DNA of 64,000 nt from Novosphingobium kunmingense (GTDB lineage Bacteria; Pseudomonadota; Alphaproteobacteria; Sphingomonadales; Sphingomonadaceae), in contig NZ_PHUF01000002.1 of the NCBI RefSeq assembly GCF_002813245.1, positions 930,001 to 994,000 of the forward strand. Reading direction: 5' to 3'. A program made the translations under genes and the position numbers. Every line of letters begins with the position of its first letter. Position 1 is the first letter of the stretch. This document shows, one piece after another, positions 9,240 through 18,125 of the stretch. The notes beneath the pieces were generated by a model. The model was given only the letters and a program-made list of their open reading frames with translations. It was not told the DNA's origin and did no database searches.

Positions 9240-10202
9240 TTACGGCGATTTCAGCTGCGGCGCGGACGGTGCTTCCGCCGCCGCTTCGCTTTCCAGGTCC
9301 GCGATGCTCGGCCTCCAGCCCTTGCTGACGTCGACGTAGCCGGCATCGTTGTCGGAGCGGCGCGGCTGGATCTCGGCGCTGGTCCCGCTGGCCGACGCCA
9401 GCGCATCTTCGGCGCTGCCCGTTTCCGTCGCGGCCGGCAACGGCACCACGCCCGGCTCGACCCCGGCATAGCGCGCGGTGAAGGCCGCGCGCCGACCCCA
9501 GCCCTGCGGCCAGCGGTAGAACAGGTGCTGGCCGATGGCCGCCACCTTTTCGAGTCGAGGCGCCCAGGCCGGATAGACGTAGTCGGCGTGGTAATGGGTC
9601 GCCATGCCGACCGATTTCTCGACCCGGCCAGCCAGGGCCTCACGCGCCTCGCGCAGCGCCCTGTCCCACACCGCCGGCACCGGCACGCGCGCCAGTGCTC
9701 CGTCGCAGGCGAACGTGAACTGGCAGGTCGGACCGATCCGTTGGTAGACCACGTCGCAGACACCGCGGGCATAGGCCGGGTGACGAACGCGGTTCAGCAC
9801 AACCTGCGCAACGGCGCGGCGGCCGCGCTCGCTTTCGAAACCTGCCTCGTAATAGATCGCCTGGGCCAGGCACGTCTCGGCACGCAGCCGCGTAGCGGGA
9901 TCGTCCGGGCCGACAAAGGCCGGCGCCGGCTCTAGCGCGCCAGGCATGATCGGAAGCGCGGCATTAGCCGCCCGCGCCTCGGCCGCTTCGACCACGATGG
10001 TCGTGTTGTCGGCGGTCGCCGCAAGCAGGTCCGGTGGCGGCATCGCCGGCATGGAAGCGTCAGGGCCGGTCGGGCGGTTCGAGACCTTCGGCTCGCTCTG
10101 GCGCCCGGGGGAAAGCCAGACCGCAAGTGCCACCGCGCCGCCGAAGGCGGCGACGGCAGCACCACGCTGCGGACGTCCTTTTCGCTCCCCGGCGTCGCTC
10201 AC
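9240..10202 (-). CDS. SleB-like cell wall hydrolase (Hydrolase_2 family)
   Basis: A 320-residue protein with a short basic N-terminus and one transmembrane or signal segment (about residues 15-32). A Pro-rich spacer leads to a SleB/CwlJ-type domain at roughly residues 130-240, recognised by CLAQAIYYEAGFES, AVAQVVLNRVRHP and CQFTFACDG. Family members cleave peptidoglycan. The start is GTG 10202, overlapping the TolC-like gene's stop by four bases, so it is translationally coupled to that outer-membrane channel. It may open the wall for envelope assembly; that role is inference. Confidence 0.88.
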   Translation of the reverse strand: MSDAGERKGRPQRGAAVAAFGGAVALAVWLSPGRQSEPKVSNRPTGPDASMPAMPPPDLLAATADNTTIVVEAAEARAANAALPIMPGALEPAPAFVGPDDPATRLRAETCLAQAIYYEAGFESERGRRAVAQVVLNRVRHPAYARGVCDVVYQRIGPTCQFTFACDGALARVPVPAVWDRALREAREALAGRVEKSVGMATHYHADYVYPAWAPRLEKVAAIGQHLFYRWPQGWGRRAAFTARYAGVEPGVVPLPAATETGSAEDALASASGTSAEIQPRRSDNDAGYVDVSKGWRPSIADLESEAAAEAPSAPQLKSP

Positions 10203-11530
10203 TCGGGCCCGTAGGACTTTCGCTCGGTGATGCCGAGAAACTCGCGCAAGCGGTTCTCGCGCGCCAGCAGCGAATAGGCCGCGAGGATCGTACTCGCCCG
10301 TGCCGATTCGCGCTCGCCCGCCGCGCTGAACGAGGCGCTCTGCGCGTCGAGCACGTCAAGCAGCGACCGCCGCCCGATCCCGAACTGCGAACGGTAGGAG
10401 AAGACCAGGTCGCTCGCCACCTGCGCGCGAAGCGACTGCTCGGTCAGCTTGGTGCGCCACGCCGAGAGCTGCTCCCAGTCGTCGCGGACGCCGCGTTCGC
10501 TTTCCCGCTGCGCCTTGATCAGCGCCTCGGCGGCCTCGTAGGACCGGCCCATCGCCTCGCGTACCCGCGCGGCGTTGACGCCCCCGTCGAAAAAGCGCCA
10601 GCGCATGGAGACAAGCGCGGAATAATCGTTGGTCTTGCCGCGGAACCCGTCGAAATCGTTGCCCGTCCTGGCGCTTCCCTGCGCATCGATCGTCGGCAAT
10701 CCATCCGCCTCGGCGCGGCGCACCATGGCCTGGGTGGCCTTGACGTCATGCTGCGCGGCAATCACCGCCGGATCCTGGCGCGCCGCGTTCTGGATCGCCT
10801 CTTCGAGAGTCGTCGCCAGCGCGGGGCTGGCATCGGGAGGCACTTGCAGGCCGACCGGCTCGCGCCCGACCAGGCTGATGAACAGGTTGCGCGCCGTACC
10901 CACGTCGCGTTCCGCATCGGCAAGGCGCACACGGGCCTGCTGGCGGCGTTCGTCGGCCTGCTGGCGTTCGGACACGCTCATCGCGCCTTGGGCGACGCCT
11001 TCGCGCATGTCGGCGGCCAAACGATCGTGGAAGGTCATGTTTGCCCGGGCCGTTTCGAGCAGGCCGCCATAGAGCAGCGCCACGACATAGGCGCGGGCGG
11101 CCTGGAAGGTCGCCTGCTCGGCCGCCTGCTCACGTTCTTCCTTGAGCGAGGAAACCCGCGCCTTCTGCGCCGAAATCGTGGCCGAGCGGCGCCCCATGTC
11201 CCAGATCGGCTGATCGACCGAGATCCCGACGTAGCGCGGCTTCTCGTTCAGCGCCGACAAGCCCAGGCTGTTGCGTGCCGAATTCTCCAGCCGCCGGAAA
11301 CCGACGTTCGCCTCGGCCGTGAACTTGGGCAACCAATCGCGCTGTGCCTGGTCTTCGGCAGCCTCGCCCTGCTTCACGCGGGCGTCGGCCTGCCCCAAAT
11401 CGGGACTGCGCGCGAGGGCCGTCGCCGCCGCTTCGTTCAGCGTCATCGACTGCGCCCGGGCTTCCCCGGAAAGGCTCGTGCCTGCCAGAAGCAGACCGCC
11501 AAACGCTGCAAGGTGTCGAACTGGTGTCAT
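10199..11530 (-). CDS. TolC-family outer membrane channel protein (type I secretion)
   Basis: A 443-residue protein from ATG 11528-11530. The signal peptide ends near GEARAQ (residue 27). Two long helical regions of the outer membrane efflux protein type begin with TLNEAAATALARSPDLGQADARV and contain the usual late motif SQFGIGRRSLLDVLDAQ. It should form the trimeric outer-membrane exit duct. It is divergent from a secreted giant protein whose ABC exporter and HlyD adaptor follow, which makes it the likely third component of that type I system (LapE/AggA-like). The longer open frame to 11683 has no matching start context. Confidence 0.92.
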   Translation of the reverse strand: MTPVRHLAAFGGLLLAGTSLSGEARAQSMTLNEAAATALARSPDLGQADARVKQGEAAEDQAQRDWLPKFTAEANVGFRRLENSARNSLGLSALNEKPRYVGISVDQPIWDMGRRSATISAQKARVSSLKEEREQAAEQATFQAARAYVVALLYGGLLETARANMTFHDRLAADMREGVAQGAMSVSERQQADERRQQARVRLADAERDVGTARNLFISLVGREPVGLQVPPDASPALATTLEEAIQNAARQDPAVIAAQHDVKATQAMVRRAEADGLPTIDAQGSARTGNDFDGFRGKTNDYSALVSMRWRFFDGGVNAARVREAMGRSYEAAEALIKAQRESERGVRDDWEQLSAWRTKLTEQSLRAQVASDLVFSYRSQFGIGRRSLLDVLDAQSASFSAAGERESARASTILAAYSLLARENRLREFLGITERKSYGPE

Positions 11531-11927
11531 TTCGGCTTCCCCCCGACTCGCGGCGCGCGCGGCCAACAGTTTCACAGACAACGATAAAGCGGGCGTGATT
11601 GGAACCGCCGCCGACGGTCTGGGCGGGCCTTGCGTAACAGCGTTGCGCGATTCGCGCCAAGCCCGGTCGCGACTCCGCAGCAAACGAACATGGTTAACGC
11701 AGTCAAGCGTCGCGACGATTCTAAGTGCGCACTTTCGCTCATTTTTTCGCGTTGACGAGGTTAGCCAACGCGCTTAACCAAGAGTTAACAAGGGTCGTCC
11801 TGCGCGTGCCGAGTCGGCATCCGACGCAAGGGCGGATTCATCCGCACCAATCGAAACAACTGCCCAGGCGGGCCGCGCATTTGCGTCGCCGGACTAGAGG
11901 CTTCGAGTTTGCTGGAAAGGATAACCC
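11531..11927. promoter_or_regulatory. 397-bp divergent intergenic region upstream of secreted giant protein
   Basis: Non-coding gap between the divergent TolC-like gene and the 1431-residue secreted protein gene. It is more AT-rich than its surroundings (11690-11800) and holds a perfect CtrA-type site at 11774-11789 plus single TTAAC half-sites near 11692. An AAGGA ribosome binding sequence lies just before ATG 11928. The open frames that cross it have no homology signal. Confidence 0.6.
11774..11789 (+). promoter_or_regulatory. CtrA-type binding site TTAA-N7-TTAAC
   Basis: The sequence reads TTAA, seven bases, then TTAAC, an exact match to the full consensus of the alphaproteobacterial cell-cycle regulator CtrA. 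It lies 138 bases before the start codon of the giant secreted protein, in a region long enough to hold its promoter. Binding is inference from the match. Confidence 0.6.
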
Positions 11928-14900
11928 ATGGCCATTCTGTCGATCAACGTCACCAATTACGATGCTTCGCTGGGCGATCCCGCGAACCCGTTTGCGGACG
12001 ACTACAACGCTGGTGATGCGGGCTGGTCCGATCCTTCGGAGCTGAACGGGATGCCGTTCTACCTGAAGCACTACAGCTTCGACGAAAGCCAGTTCATCGG
12101 CGCCACGGGCACCGGCCTGTTCAACCCCTTCCTGAACATGAACGGCGATTCGACGCTGCTCGGGTTCAACACCGACATCGATTATAGCGGACAGGACTTC
12201 ATAAATGCCGGCTATCCCGGCAAGACGATCGACATTTCCAACCCGAACACCGATGCGCTGCGGCTGGGCGACATCCCGATCATCTATCGCGATTTCGACG
12301 GCGACGGCACGGCAGAGGCCTATTACCAGATCAACCTCGACATCAACGAGAACACGGGCACAGAGGTGTCGCTCGAGCAGCTGCAGATCTACACCTCGTC
12401 CGCCTACGCCACCCTCCCCGATTTCCATTTCGACACATCCAACCCGCTCTCCCTTGCCTTCGCCAACAACCCCGGTGACGCCGCAACCGATTTCACCCTG
12501 CGCTTCAACATGCAGGACTACCGCGGTGCGAACGACACGGCCGAACTGCTGATGCGTGACGACGGCGCTGGCCAGGGCAAGCTCGACTATGCGTTCTATT
12601 TCCCGGTCGCGATGTTCGCCGGCGCCAAGCCGACCGACTACGTGACCCTGTTCTCGCAGTTCGGCCCCACTCCGCCGGACGACGCGGGCTTTGCCGAATG
12701 GAACACGATCAACGCCGCAAAGATCACCGGCATCAAGTTCAACGATAGTGACAACGACGGCGTCCGCGACAACGGCGAAGGCCCGCTTCAGGGCTTCGTC
12801 ATCTATATCGACCAGGATGGCGACAACAAGCTCGACTCGTTCGAACAGTACACCGTCACGGCGTCCGACGGCAGCTTCGCGTTCTACAGCCTGTTGCCCA
12901 ACACGAACTATACGGTCCGCGAAGTGCTCACCAGCGCCGATCGGGGCAGCGGCTGGACCGATGGCGCCTGGGCTGCGCTGCTGCCGCCCAACGCGGGCAC
13001 CTGGGTGCAAACGACCGATCTGCTCAACGACGGCGACCAAACCGTGGTCGTCGGCGCGCCCGGGACCTATTCGATCCTCGTCGGCAACCATCAGCTCGTG
13101 CCCAACATCACGATCGACAAGGTGTTCGTGAACGTCACGGACGCCGACACCATCGTCAACACTCCGTCGACAACGGTCATCAACGGCGCGGGCGACATCG
13201 CGAACTTCACCATTGCCGTTCACAACAACGGCGAAGTCGACCTCACAAATGTCGTCGTTACCGATGCGCTGTCCGATTCCGGGGCAGTCGAGGTGCTCAA
13301 GGCCGGTGGCTTCAACTTTGGCGACACGGACAGCGACGATATTCTCGATATGGGCGAGACGTGGCACTATACCGCCACGCGCACCGCCACGCAGGGTGAT
13401 CTCAACACCAACGGCGGCGGCGACGGGGACCTCGACAATTCCGCCACCGTGACGGCATCGCCGGTCGGTGGGAGCGGAACCGTGACGGCAACCGATTCGG
13501 CCGCGGCGCCGATCGTTCCGGCAGCATCGCTCGCCATCGTCAAGCTGTTCGACGGCTGGACCGGCGGTGACGGGGACAGTCTTGGTGATGCGGTGGGCGA
13601 CGTCGGCAACTACACTATCCGCGTCACCAATACTGGCAACGTCACCCTGACCAGTGTCGTCGTGACCGATCCCTTGACCGGGAACGTTTACAATGTCGGC
13701 ACGCTGCAGCCCGGTCAGTCGAGCGCGGCTCTTCCCGAAACCTATGTCCTCGACCAGGACGACCTCGATTCCGACGGCACGGTCGAGGTGGGCAGCTTCC
13801 AATCGGGCTCGATCGAGAACACGGCTACCGCCGACAGCGACCAGACCGGGCCGGCCTCGGCAAGCGCGGTCGCTCCGATCGTCTACGATCCCGATTTCAC
13901 GGTGGTGAAGGCCGTGGCCAGCATAACCGACGGACCTGACTTCAATGGTTCAAACCAGGCGGACAGCGCCGGCGACAAGATCAACTACACGATCACCATC
14001 GACAACACCGGCAACATCACGCTGACCGGCTTCACCTATACCGATCTCAACGCCGATGGCGACGCGATAGCCTATGCATCGGGCGACACCGATCTCGACG
14101 GCGATCTCGATGTCACCGAAACCTGGGTCTATACTGCGGTTCACACCGTCACCCAGGCCGAACTCGACAACCCCGGAACCTCGATCACCGGCGGGCTGGA
14201 TACCGACGGCGATACCGACAACCGGGTCACCGTCGACTTTGTCGAGACCTTCGAGAAGAGTTCAAGCGTTTCGACTCCCCTCGTTTACGCGCCCTCGCTC
14301 AACATCGTCAAGGACGTCACCTCGATCACCGGCGGGGTCGGCACCAACGGGCTGACCGGCGCCAACGACGCGGGCGACAAGATCAACTACGCGATCAGCG
14401 TCCAGAACACCGGCAACGTCACCCTCACCGGGGTGGTGGTGACCGATCCCAACGCGGACGCCGGCACGATCGTGCGGGTGGCCGACCTGGTCGGTGACAA
14501 CGACGCCCTGCTCGAGGTCGGCGAGACCTGGGCCTATACCGCGGTCCACACCGTCACCCAGGCCGAACTCGACAACAACGGCGGCGGCGACGGCGACATC
14601 GACAACATCGCCACGGCGGATTCGAACGAGACCGGCCCCGACACCGACGACGCCAGCGCGCCGGTCCTGCCCGCGCCCTCGCTCAACATCGTCAAGGACG
14701 TCACCTCGATCACCGGCGGGGTCGGCACCAACGGGCTGACCGGCGCCAACGACGCGGGCGACAAGATCAACTACGCGATCAGCGTCCAGAACACCGGCAA
14801 CGTCACCCTCACCGGGGTGGTGGTGACCGATCCCAACGCGGACGCCGGCACGATCGTGCGGGTGGCCGACCTGGTCGGTGACAACGACGCCCTGCTCGAG

Positions 14901-16223
14901 GTCGGCGAGACCTGGGCCTATACCGCGGTCCACACCGTCACCCAGGCCGAACTCGACAACAACGGCGGCGGCGACGGCGACATCGACAACGTCGCCACGG
15001 CGGATTCGAACGAGACCGGCCCCGACACCGATCCGGCCGACGCCCCGCTGCTCTACAACCCGCTTGTCAATGTCGAGAAGTACGTCAACACGGACGTCAC
15101 CGACAACACCGTCAACGGCGGGTGGGAAGATGCCGACCTGCCGAGCGGGCCGGAAGCCAGCCTGTCCAGCACGGTCGACTTCAAGGTGGTCGTCACGAAC
15201 ACCGGCAATGTCACGCTGACCGGGATCAAGATCGCCGACGTACTCGATGGCGGCGCGCTGAACTACACGACGCTCAACGCGCAGGTAGACATCGACAACG
15301 ATGGCGACATCGACGGCACCTGGGCCAGCTATGACACCAACAACGACGGCGTGCTCGACACCGTCGGACTTGGCCCCAATGCTTCGATGGCGGTGTACTA
15401 CTCGTACACCGGCCAATTGGGCGAGCACCAGAACATCGCCACAGTCACCACCACCCAGGGCGCAACCGACAACGATGCGGCGAACTACTTCATGCTCGAC
15501 AACTGCGTCGGCGTGCGGACCCCGGGTTTCTGGAACCGCTGGACCAACCTGTGGGACGGCACGGCGGTGGGCGATCCCAAGCAGATGGGCACGGTCGGCT
15601 TCCCGGAAGAGGACGTGCTCTACAAGGTCGACAGCAACGGCGACGGAGCTATCAACGGGCAAGACCAGAAGGGCCTTCTCATCGGCGACTTCAATGGCGA
15701 CGGGCTCGGCACCGGCGAAGATGTCATCTTCATCAGCCTGCCCGATGCTCAGAGCCTGGTCGGCGCGTCGAACAAGACGGTCGGAAACGACGGCGTGCAG
15801 ATCCTCGGCCGCGACGTGATCGCGTCCTGGCTCAACTACCTGGCGGGCAACGGCATCAACAACCCGGGCACCGCAGATGACAGCAAGAACCCGCAGCACT
15901 TCATCCAGGATGCGGTCAATTATCTGCAGGCCTTTGCCGGAACCCAGGACGGGAAGCCGCCCAGCGACACCAACCCGCTGTTCCAGGGGGCGAACGACAC
16001 CTTCGACATCTTCGTTCTCGAAGGACACAAGGTCACCAAGACCAGCACGAGCTTCTGGCAGTCGCCGCAGCCGGATCAGGGCTACGACCATTCCGGTTCG
16101 GCGATCCATTCCGCGCTGGATCAGTACAACAACGACGGCATGATCGGCACGATCCGCTATTCCTGCGATGCGGATGACGCCGCCTTCCAGTACGCCGCGG
16201 CGCAGGTGGTCAATATCCTGTAA
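11928..16223 (+). CDS. giant multi-domain secreted surface protein (SdrD_B-like plus DUF11-like repeats), putative type I secretion cargo
   Basis: A 1431-residue acidic protein, rich in Asp, Asn, Thr and Gly, with no N-terminal signal peptide (MAILSINVTNYDASLGDP). A unique N-terminal domain (1-260) is followed by an SdrD_B/Cna-B-like domain (about 264-375; GIKFNDSDNDGVRDNGEGPL, then YTVREV). Six DUF11-like beta domains follow (about 390-531, 534-651, 656-786, 788-914, 916-1041, 1043-1191), each with an NTGNVTLT-type strand. Calcium-type Dx(D/N)xDG motifs are scattered throughout. The C-terminal module (1191-1431) starts with CVGVRTPGFW and has a dockerin-like pair near 1233-1271. Domains 4 and 5 are almost identical in DNA. 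No RTX GGxGxD repeats are present. The ABC exporter and HlyD adaptor directly downstream suggest it is a type I adhesin or surface-layer-like protein. Confidence 0.88.
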   Translation: MAILSINVTNYDASLGDPANPFADDYNAGDAGWSDPSELNGMPFYLKHYSFDESQFIGATGTGLFNPFLNMNGDSTLLGFNTDIDYSGQDFINAGYPGKTIDISNPNTDALRLGDIPIIYRDFDGDGTAEAYYQINLDINENTGTEVSLEQLQIYTSSAYATLPDFHFDTSNPLSLAFANNPGDAATDFTLRFNMQDYRGANDTAELLMRDDGAGQGKLDYAFYFPVAMFAGAKPTDYVTLFSQFGPTPPDDAGFAEWNTINAAKITGIKFNDSDNDGVRDNGEGPLQGFVIYIDQDGDNKLDSFEQYTVTASDGSFAFYSLLPNTNYTVREVLTSADRGSGWTDGAWAALLPPNAGTWVQTTDLLNDGDQTVVVGAPGTYSILVGNHQLVPNITIDKVFVNVTDADTIVNTPSTTVINGAGDIANFTIAVHNNGEVDLTNVVVTDALSDSGAVEVLKAGGFNFGDTDSDDILDMGETWHYTATRTATQGDLNTNGGGDGDLDNSATVTASPVGGSGTVTATDSAAAPIVPAASLAIVKLFDGWTGGDGDSLGDAVGDVGNYTIRVTNTGNVTLTSVVVTDPLTGNVYNVGTLQPGQSSAALPETYVLDQDDLDSDGTVEVGSFQSGSIENTATADSDQTGPASASAVAPIVYDPDFTVVKAVASITDGPDFNGSNQADSAGDKINYTITIDNTGNITLTGFTYTDLNADGDAIAYASGDTDLDGDLDVTETWVYTAVHTVTQAELDNPGTSITGGLDTDGDTDNRVTVDFVETFEKSSSVSTPLVYAPSLNIVKDVTSITGGVGTNGLTGANDAGDKINYAISVQNTGNVTLTGVVVTDPNADAGTIVRVADLVGDNDALLEVGETWAYTAVHTVTQAELDNNGGGDGDIDNIATADSNETGPDTDDASAPVLPAPSLNIVKDVTSITGGVGTNGLTGANDAGDKINYAISVQNTGNVTLTGVVVTDPNADAGTIVRVADLVGDNDALLEVGETWAYTAVHTVTQAELDNNGGGDGDIDNVATADSNETGPDTDPADAPLLYNPLVNVEKYVNTDVTDNTVNGGWEDADLPSGPEASLSSTVDFKVVVTNTGNVTLTGIKIADVLDGGALNYTTLNAQVDIDNDGDIDGTWASYDTNNDGVLDTVGLGPNASMAVYYSYTGQLGEHQNIATVTTTQGATDNDAANYFMLDNCVGVRTPGFWNRWTNLWDGTAVGDPKQMGTVGFPEEDVLYKVDSNGDGAINGQDQKGLLIGDFNGDGLGTGEDVIFISLPDAQSLVGASNKTVGNDGVQILGRDVIASWLNYLAGNGINNPGTADDSKNPQHFIQDAVNYLQAFAGTQDGKPPSDTNPLFQGANDTFDIFVLEGHKVTKTSTSFWQSPQPDQGYDHSGSAIHSALDQYNNDGMIGTIRYSCDADDAAFQYAAAQVVNIL
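14288..15031 (+). repeat. tandem 384-bp direct repeat within the giant protein gene
   Basis: Bases 14288-14647 and 14672-15031 are 360-base copies at a period of 384 bases (128 codons). They differ at one position that I can see (A at 14607, G at 14991, an Ile to Val change). Neighbouring DUF11-like domains in the same gene are far more divergent, so this is a recent duplication or is kept uniform by gene conversion. Confidence 0.95.
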
Positions 16224-16242
16224 GCGGACCGGACGGAGAAAG

Positions 16243-16272
16243 CGCGGGCGCACCCACGGCGGTGCGCCCGCG
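16243..16272 (+). terminator. 12-bp perfect-stem hairpin after the giant protein gene
   Basis: The left arm 16243-16254 is the exact complement of 16261-16272 with a six-base loop, starting 19 bases after the stop codon. Only two T residues follow, so termination may be partial and leave some read-through into the ABC exporter gene. Confidence 0.6.
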
Positions 16273-16376
16273 TTCACGTCCGGGATGGGTGGAAATGTTC
16301 ACAAACAAGGCCTAGACTGCGGGTCACCAAGTCGGGTTCCAGTGATTTCAGCGGGATGCTTGGGGGAGTTTAGGTT

Positions 16377-18122
16377 TTGCTCTCGTATTCGGACGTAGAC
16401 GTTCCCAGAGGCCGCATCGCACCATGGCTGGCCGCCCCGCTTCGCAAGAACCGCGCGATCTATACCAGGGTCGCGCTGGCGGCGATCATGATCAACGTGT
16501 TCTCCTTGATCACATCGCTGTTCACCATGACGGTCTACGACCGCGTGGTGCCGAACAATGCTACGGATTCGCTGATCGGCCTGACCGTCGGCCTCGTGCT
16601 GATTCTGCTGTTCGACTTCGCGCTCAAATTGCTGCGCGCCTATTTCGTCGACGTAGCCGGAGCACGGATCGATCGCGACATCGGCAAATCGATCTTCCAG
16701 CAGATCCTCGACATGCGGCTCGATCTGGGCCGCAGTTCGACCGGCGGCCTCGCCGGCCTTGTCCGCGAGATCGAGACGCTGCGCGATTTCTTCGCCTCGG
16801 CGACGCTCACCGCGCTGGTCGACCTGCCGTTCATCTTCATCACCCTTGCGGTGATCGCCCTGATCGGCGGCAATATCGTCTGGGTGCCGATCGTCCTGAT
16901 CCCGATCGTCGTGGTGACCGCGCTGATCAGCCAGCCGGTCATGCAGAAGCTTTCGGCCGAAACCCTGGGCGAGGCGCTGGGCAAGCAGGCGGTGCTGGTC
17001 GAAACCATCGGCAGCCTCGAGACAGTCAAGTCGGCCAACGCCGGCGGGATGCTGTCGGAACGCTGGGACAAGGCAGTGATGGGACATGCCGGCGTCTCCC
17101 TGCGCCAGCGCCTGATTTCGACCATCTCGATCAACATGGCCGGTACGATGCAAACGATGGCCTATACCGGGGTCGTGATCTTCGGCGTCTATGCGATCCA
17201 GGCGCGCACGCTGACCATGGGCGGCCTGATCGCCTGTTCGATCCTGGCCGGGCGCGCGGTGGCGCCGCTTGCGACGATCGCGCAGCTGCTGACCCGGATC
17301 AATTCGGCCCGCACCGCCTATCGCCAGATCGACAAGATGATGTCGCAGCCGCCCGAGGGACCCGCCGGCGAGGGAATCCAGCTGCACAACGTGACCGGCG
17401 GGATCGAATTCCGCGAGGTCGATTTCCGCTATCCCAATGCACCGGAACTGGCACTGACCAAGGTGTCGTTCCGCATAAATCCGGGCGAGCACGTGGCGCT
17501 GATCGGCCCGATCGGATCGGGCAAGTCGACCATCGCCAGGCTGATCATCGGACTCTATCCGCCGACCAGCGGCCTGGTCATGATAGACGGGACCGACATC
17601 CGCCAGTTCAGCCCCCCGTCGCTCCGCGCCAAGGTTGGCGCGCTGTTCCAGGACAACGTGTTGCTGACCGGCACGATCCGCGACAACATCATTCTGGGCC
17701 GCGACGACGTGGACGAGGCTGAGATGCTGCGCGCGTCCGAAGTCAGCGGGGCGCACGACTTCATCTCGCAGCTGCCCAACGGCTATGACCTGCGCCTCCA
17801 CGATCGCGGCGAAGGCCTGTCGGGCGGGCAGCGCCAGTCGATCGCCATGGCCCGCGCGCTGATCGGCCGCCCGCCGATCCTGGTGCTCGACGAGCCGACC
17901 AGCTCGGTCGACACCGAGACCGAGGCCAGGCTGATCCACCGGCTCAAGAACGAGTTTGCCGGGCGGACGCTGATTCTTATCACGCACCGCCCGTCGCTGC
18001 TCAACCTGGCCGATCGCGTCATCGTCATGGCGCGCGGCAGGGTGGCGATGGACGGTCCGACATCCGAGGTCCTGCGCCAGGTTACGCGCCCGCGCCCCTC
18101 CCCCCAGATTGCGAAGGTCTGA
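16377..18122 (+). CDS. type I secretion ABC transporter (permease-ATPase), LssB/LapB-like without N-terminal peptidase-like domain
   Basis: A 581-residue inner-membrane exporter. Five to six transmembrane segments (about residues 35-310) include the LapB/LssB hallmark MTVYDRVVPNNA. The nucleotide-binding domain has Walker A GPIGSGKST, signature LSGGQRQ, Walker B ILVLDEPTSSVD and the switch ITHRPS. Only about 35 residues precede the first membrane segment, so the C39 or C39-like domain typical of LapB and HlyB relatives is missing. Start TTG 16377 is preceded by GGGGGAG. The HlyD adaptor gene begins three bases after this gene's stop. It should power export of the giant protein upstream. Confidence 0.93.
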   Translation: MLSYSDVDVPRGRIAPWLAAPLRKNRAIYTRVALAAIMINVFSLITSLFTMTVYDRVVPNNATDSLIGLTVGLVLILLFDFALKLLRAYFVDVAGARIDRDIGKSIFQQILDMRLDLGRSSTGGLAGLVREIETLRDFFASATLTALVDLPFIFITLAVIALIGGNIVWVPIVLIPIVVVTALISQPVMQKLSAETLGEALGKQAVLVETIGSLETVKSANAGGMLSERWDKAVMGHAGVSLRQRLISTISINMAGTMQTMAYTGVVIFGVYAIQARTLTMGGLIACSILAGRAVAPLATIAQLLTRINSARTAYRQIDKMMSQPPEGPAGEGIQLHNVTGGIEFREVDFRYPNAPELALTKVSFRINPGEHVALIGPIGSGKSTIARLIIGLYPPTSGLVMIDGTDIRQFSPPSLRAKVGALFQDNVLLTGTIRDNIILGRDDVDEAEMLRASEVSGAHDFISQLPNGYDLRLHDRGEGLSGGQRQSIAMARALIGRPPILVLDEPTSSVDTETEARLIHRLKNEFAGRTLILITHRPSLLNLADRVIVMARGRVAMDGPTSEVLRQVTRPRPSPQIAKV

Positions 18123-18125
18123 GCC

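Noticed and set aside
13410..15000. NGGGDGD strings as RTX nonapeptide repeats
   Set aside because: The register does not match GGxGxDxUx and they occur once per domain, not in tandem.
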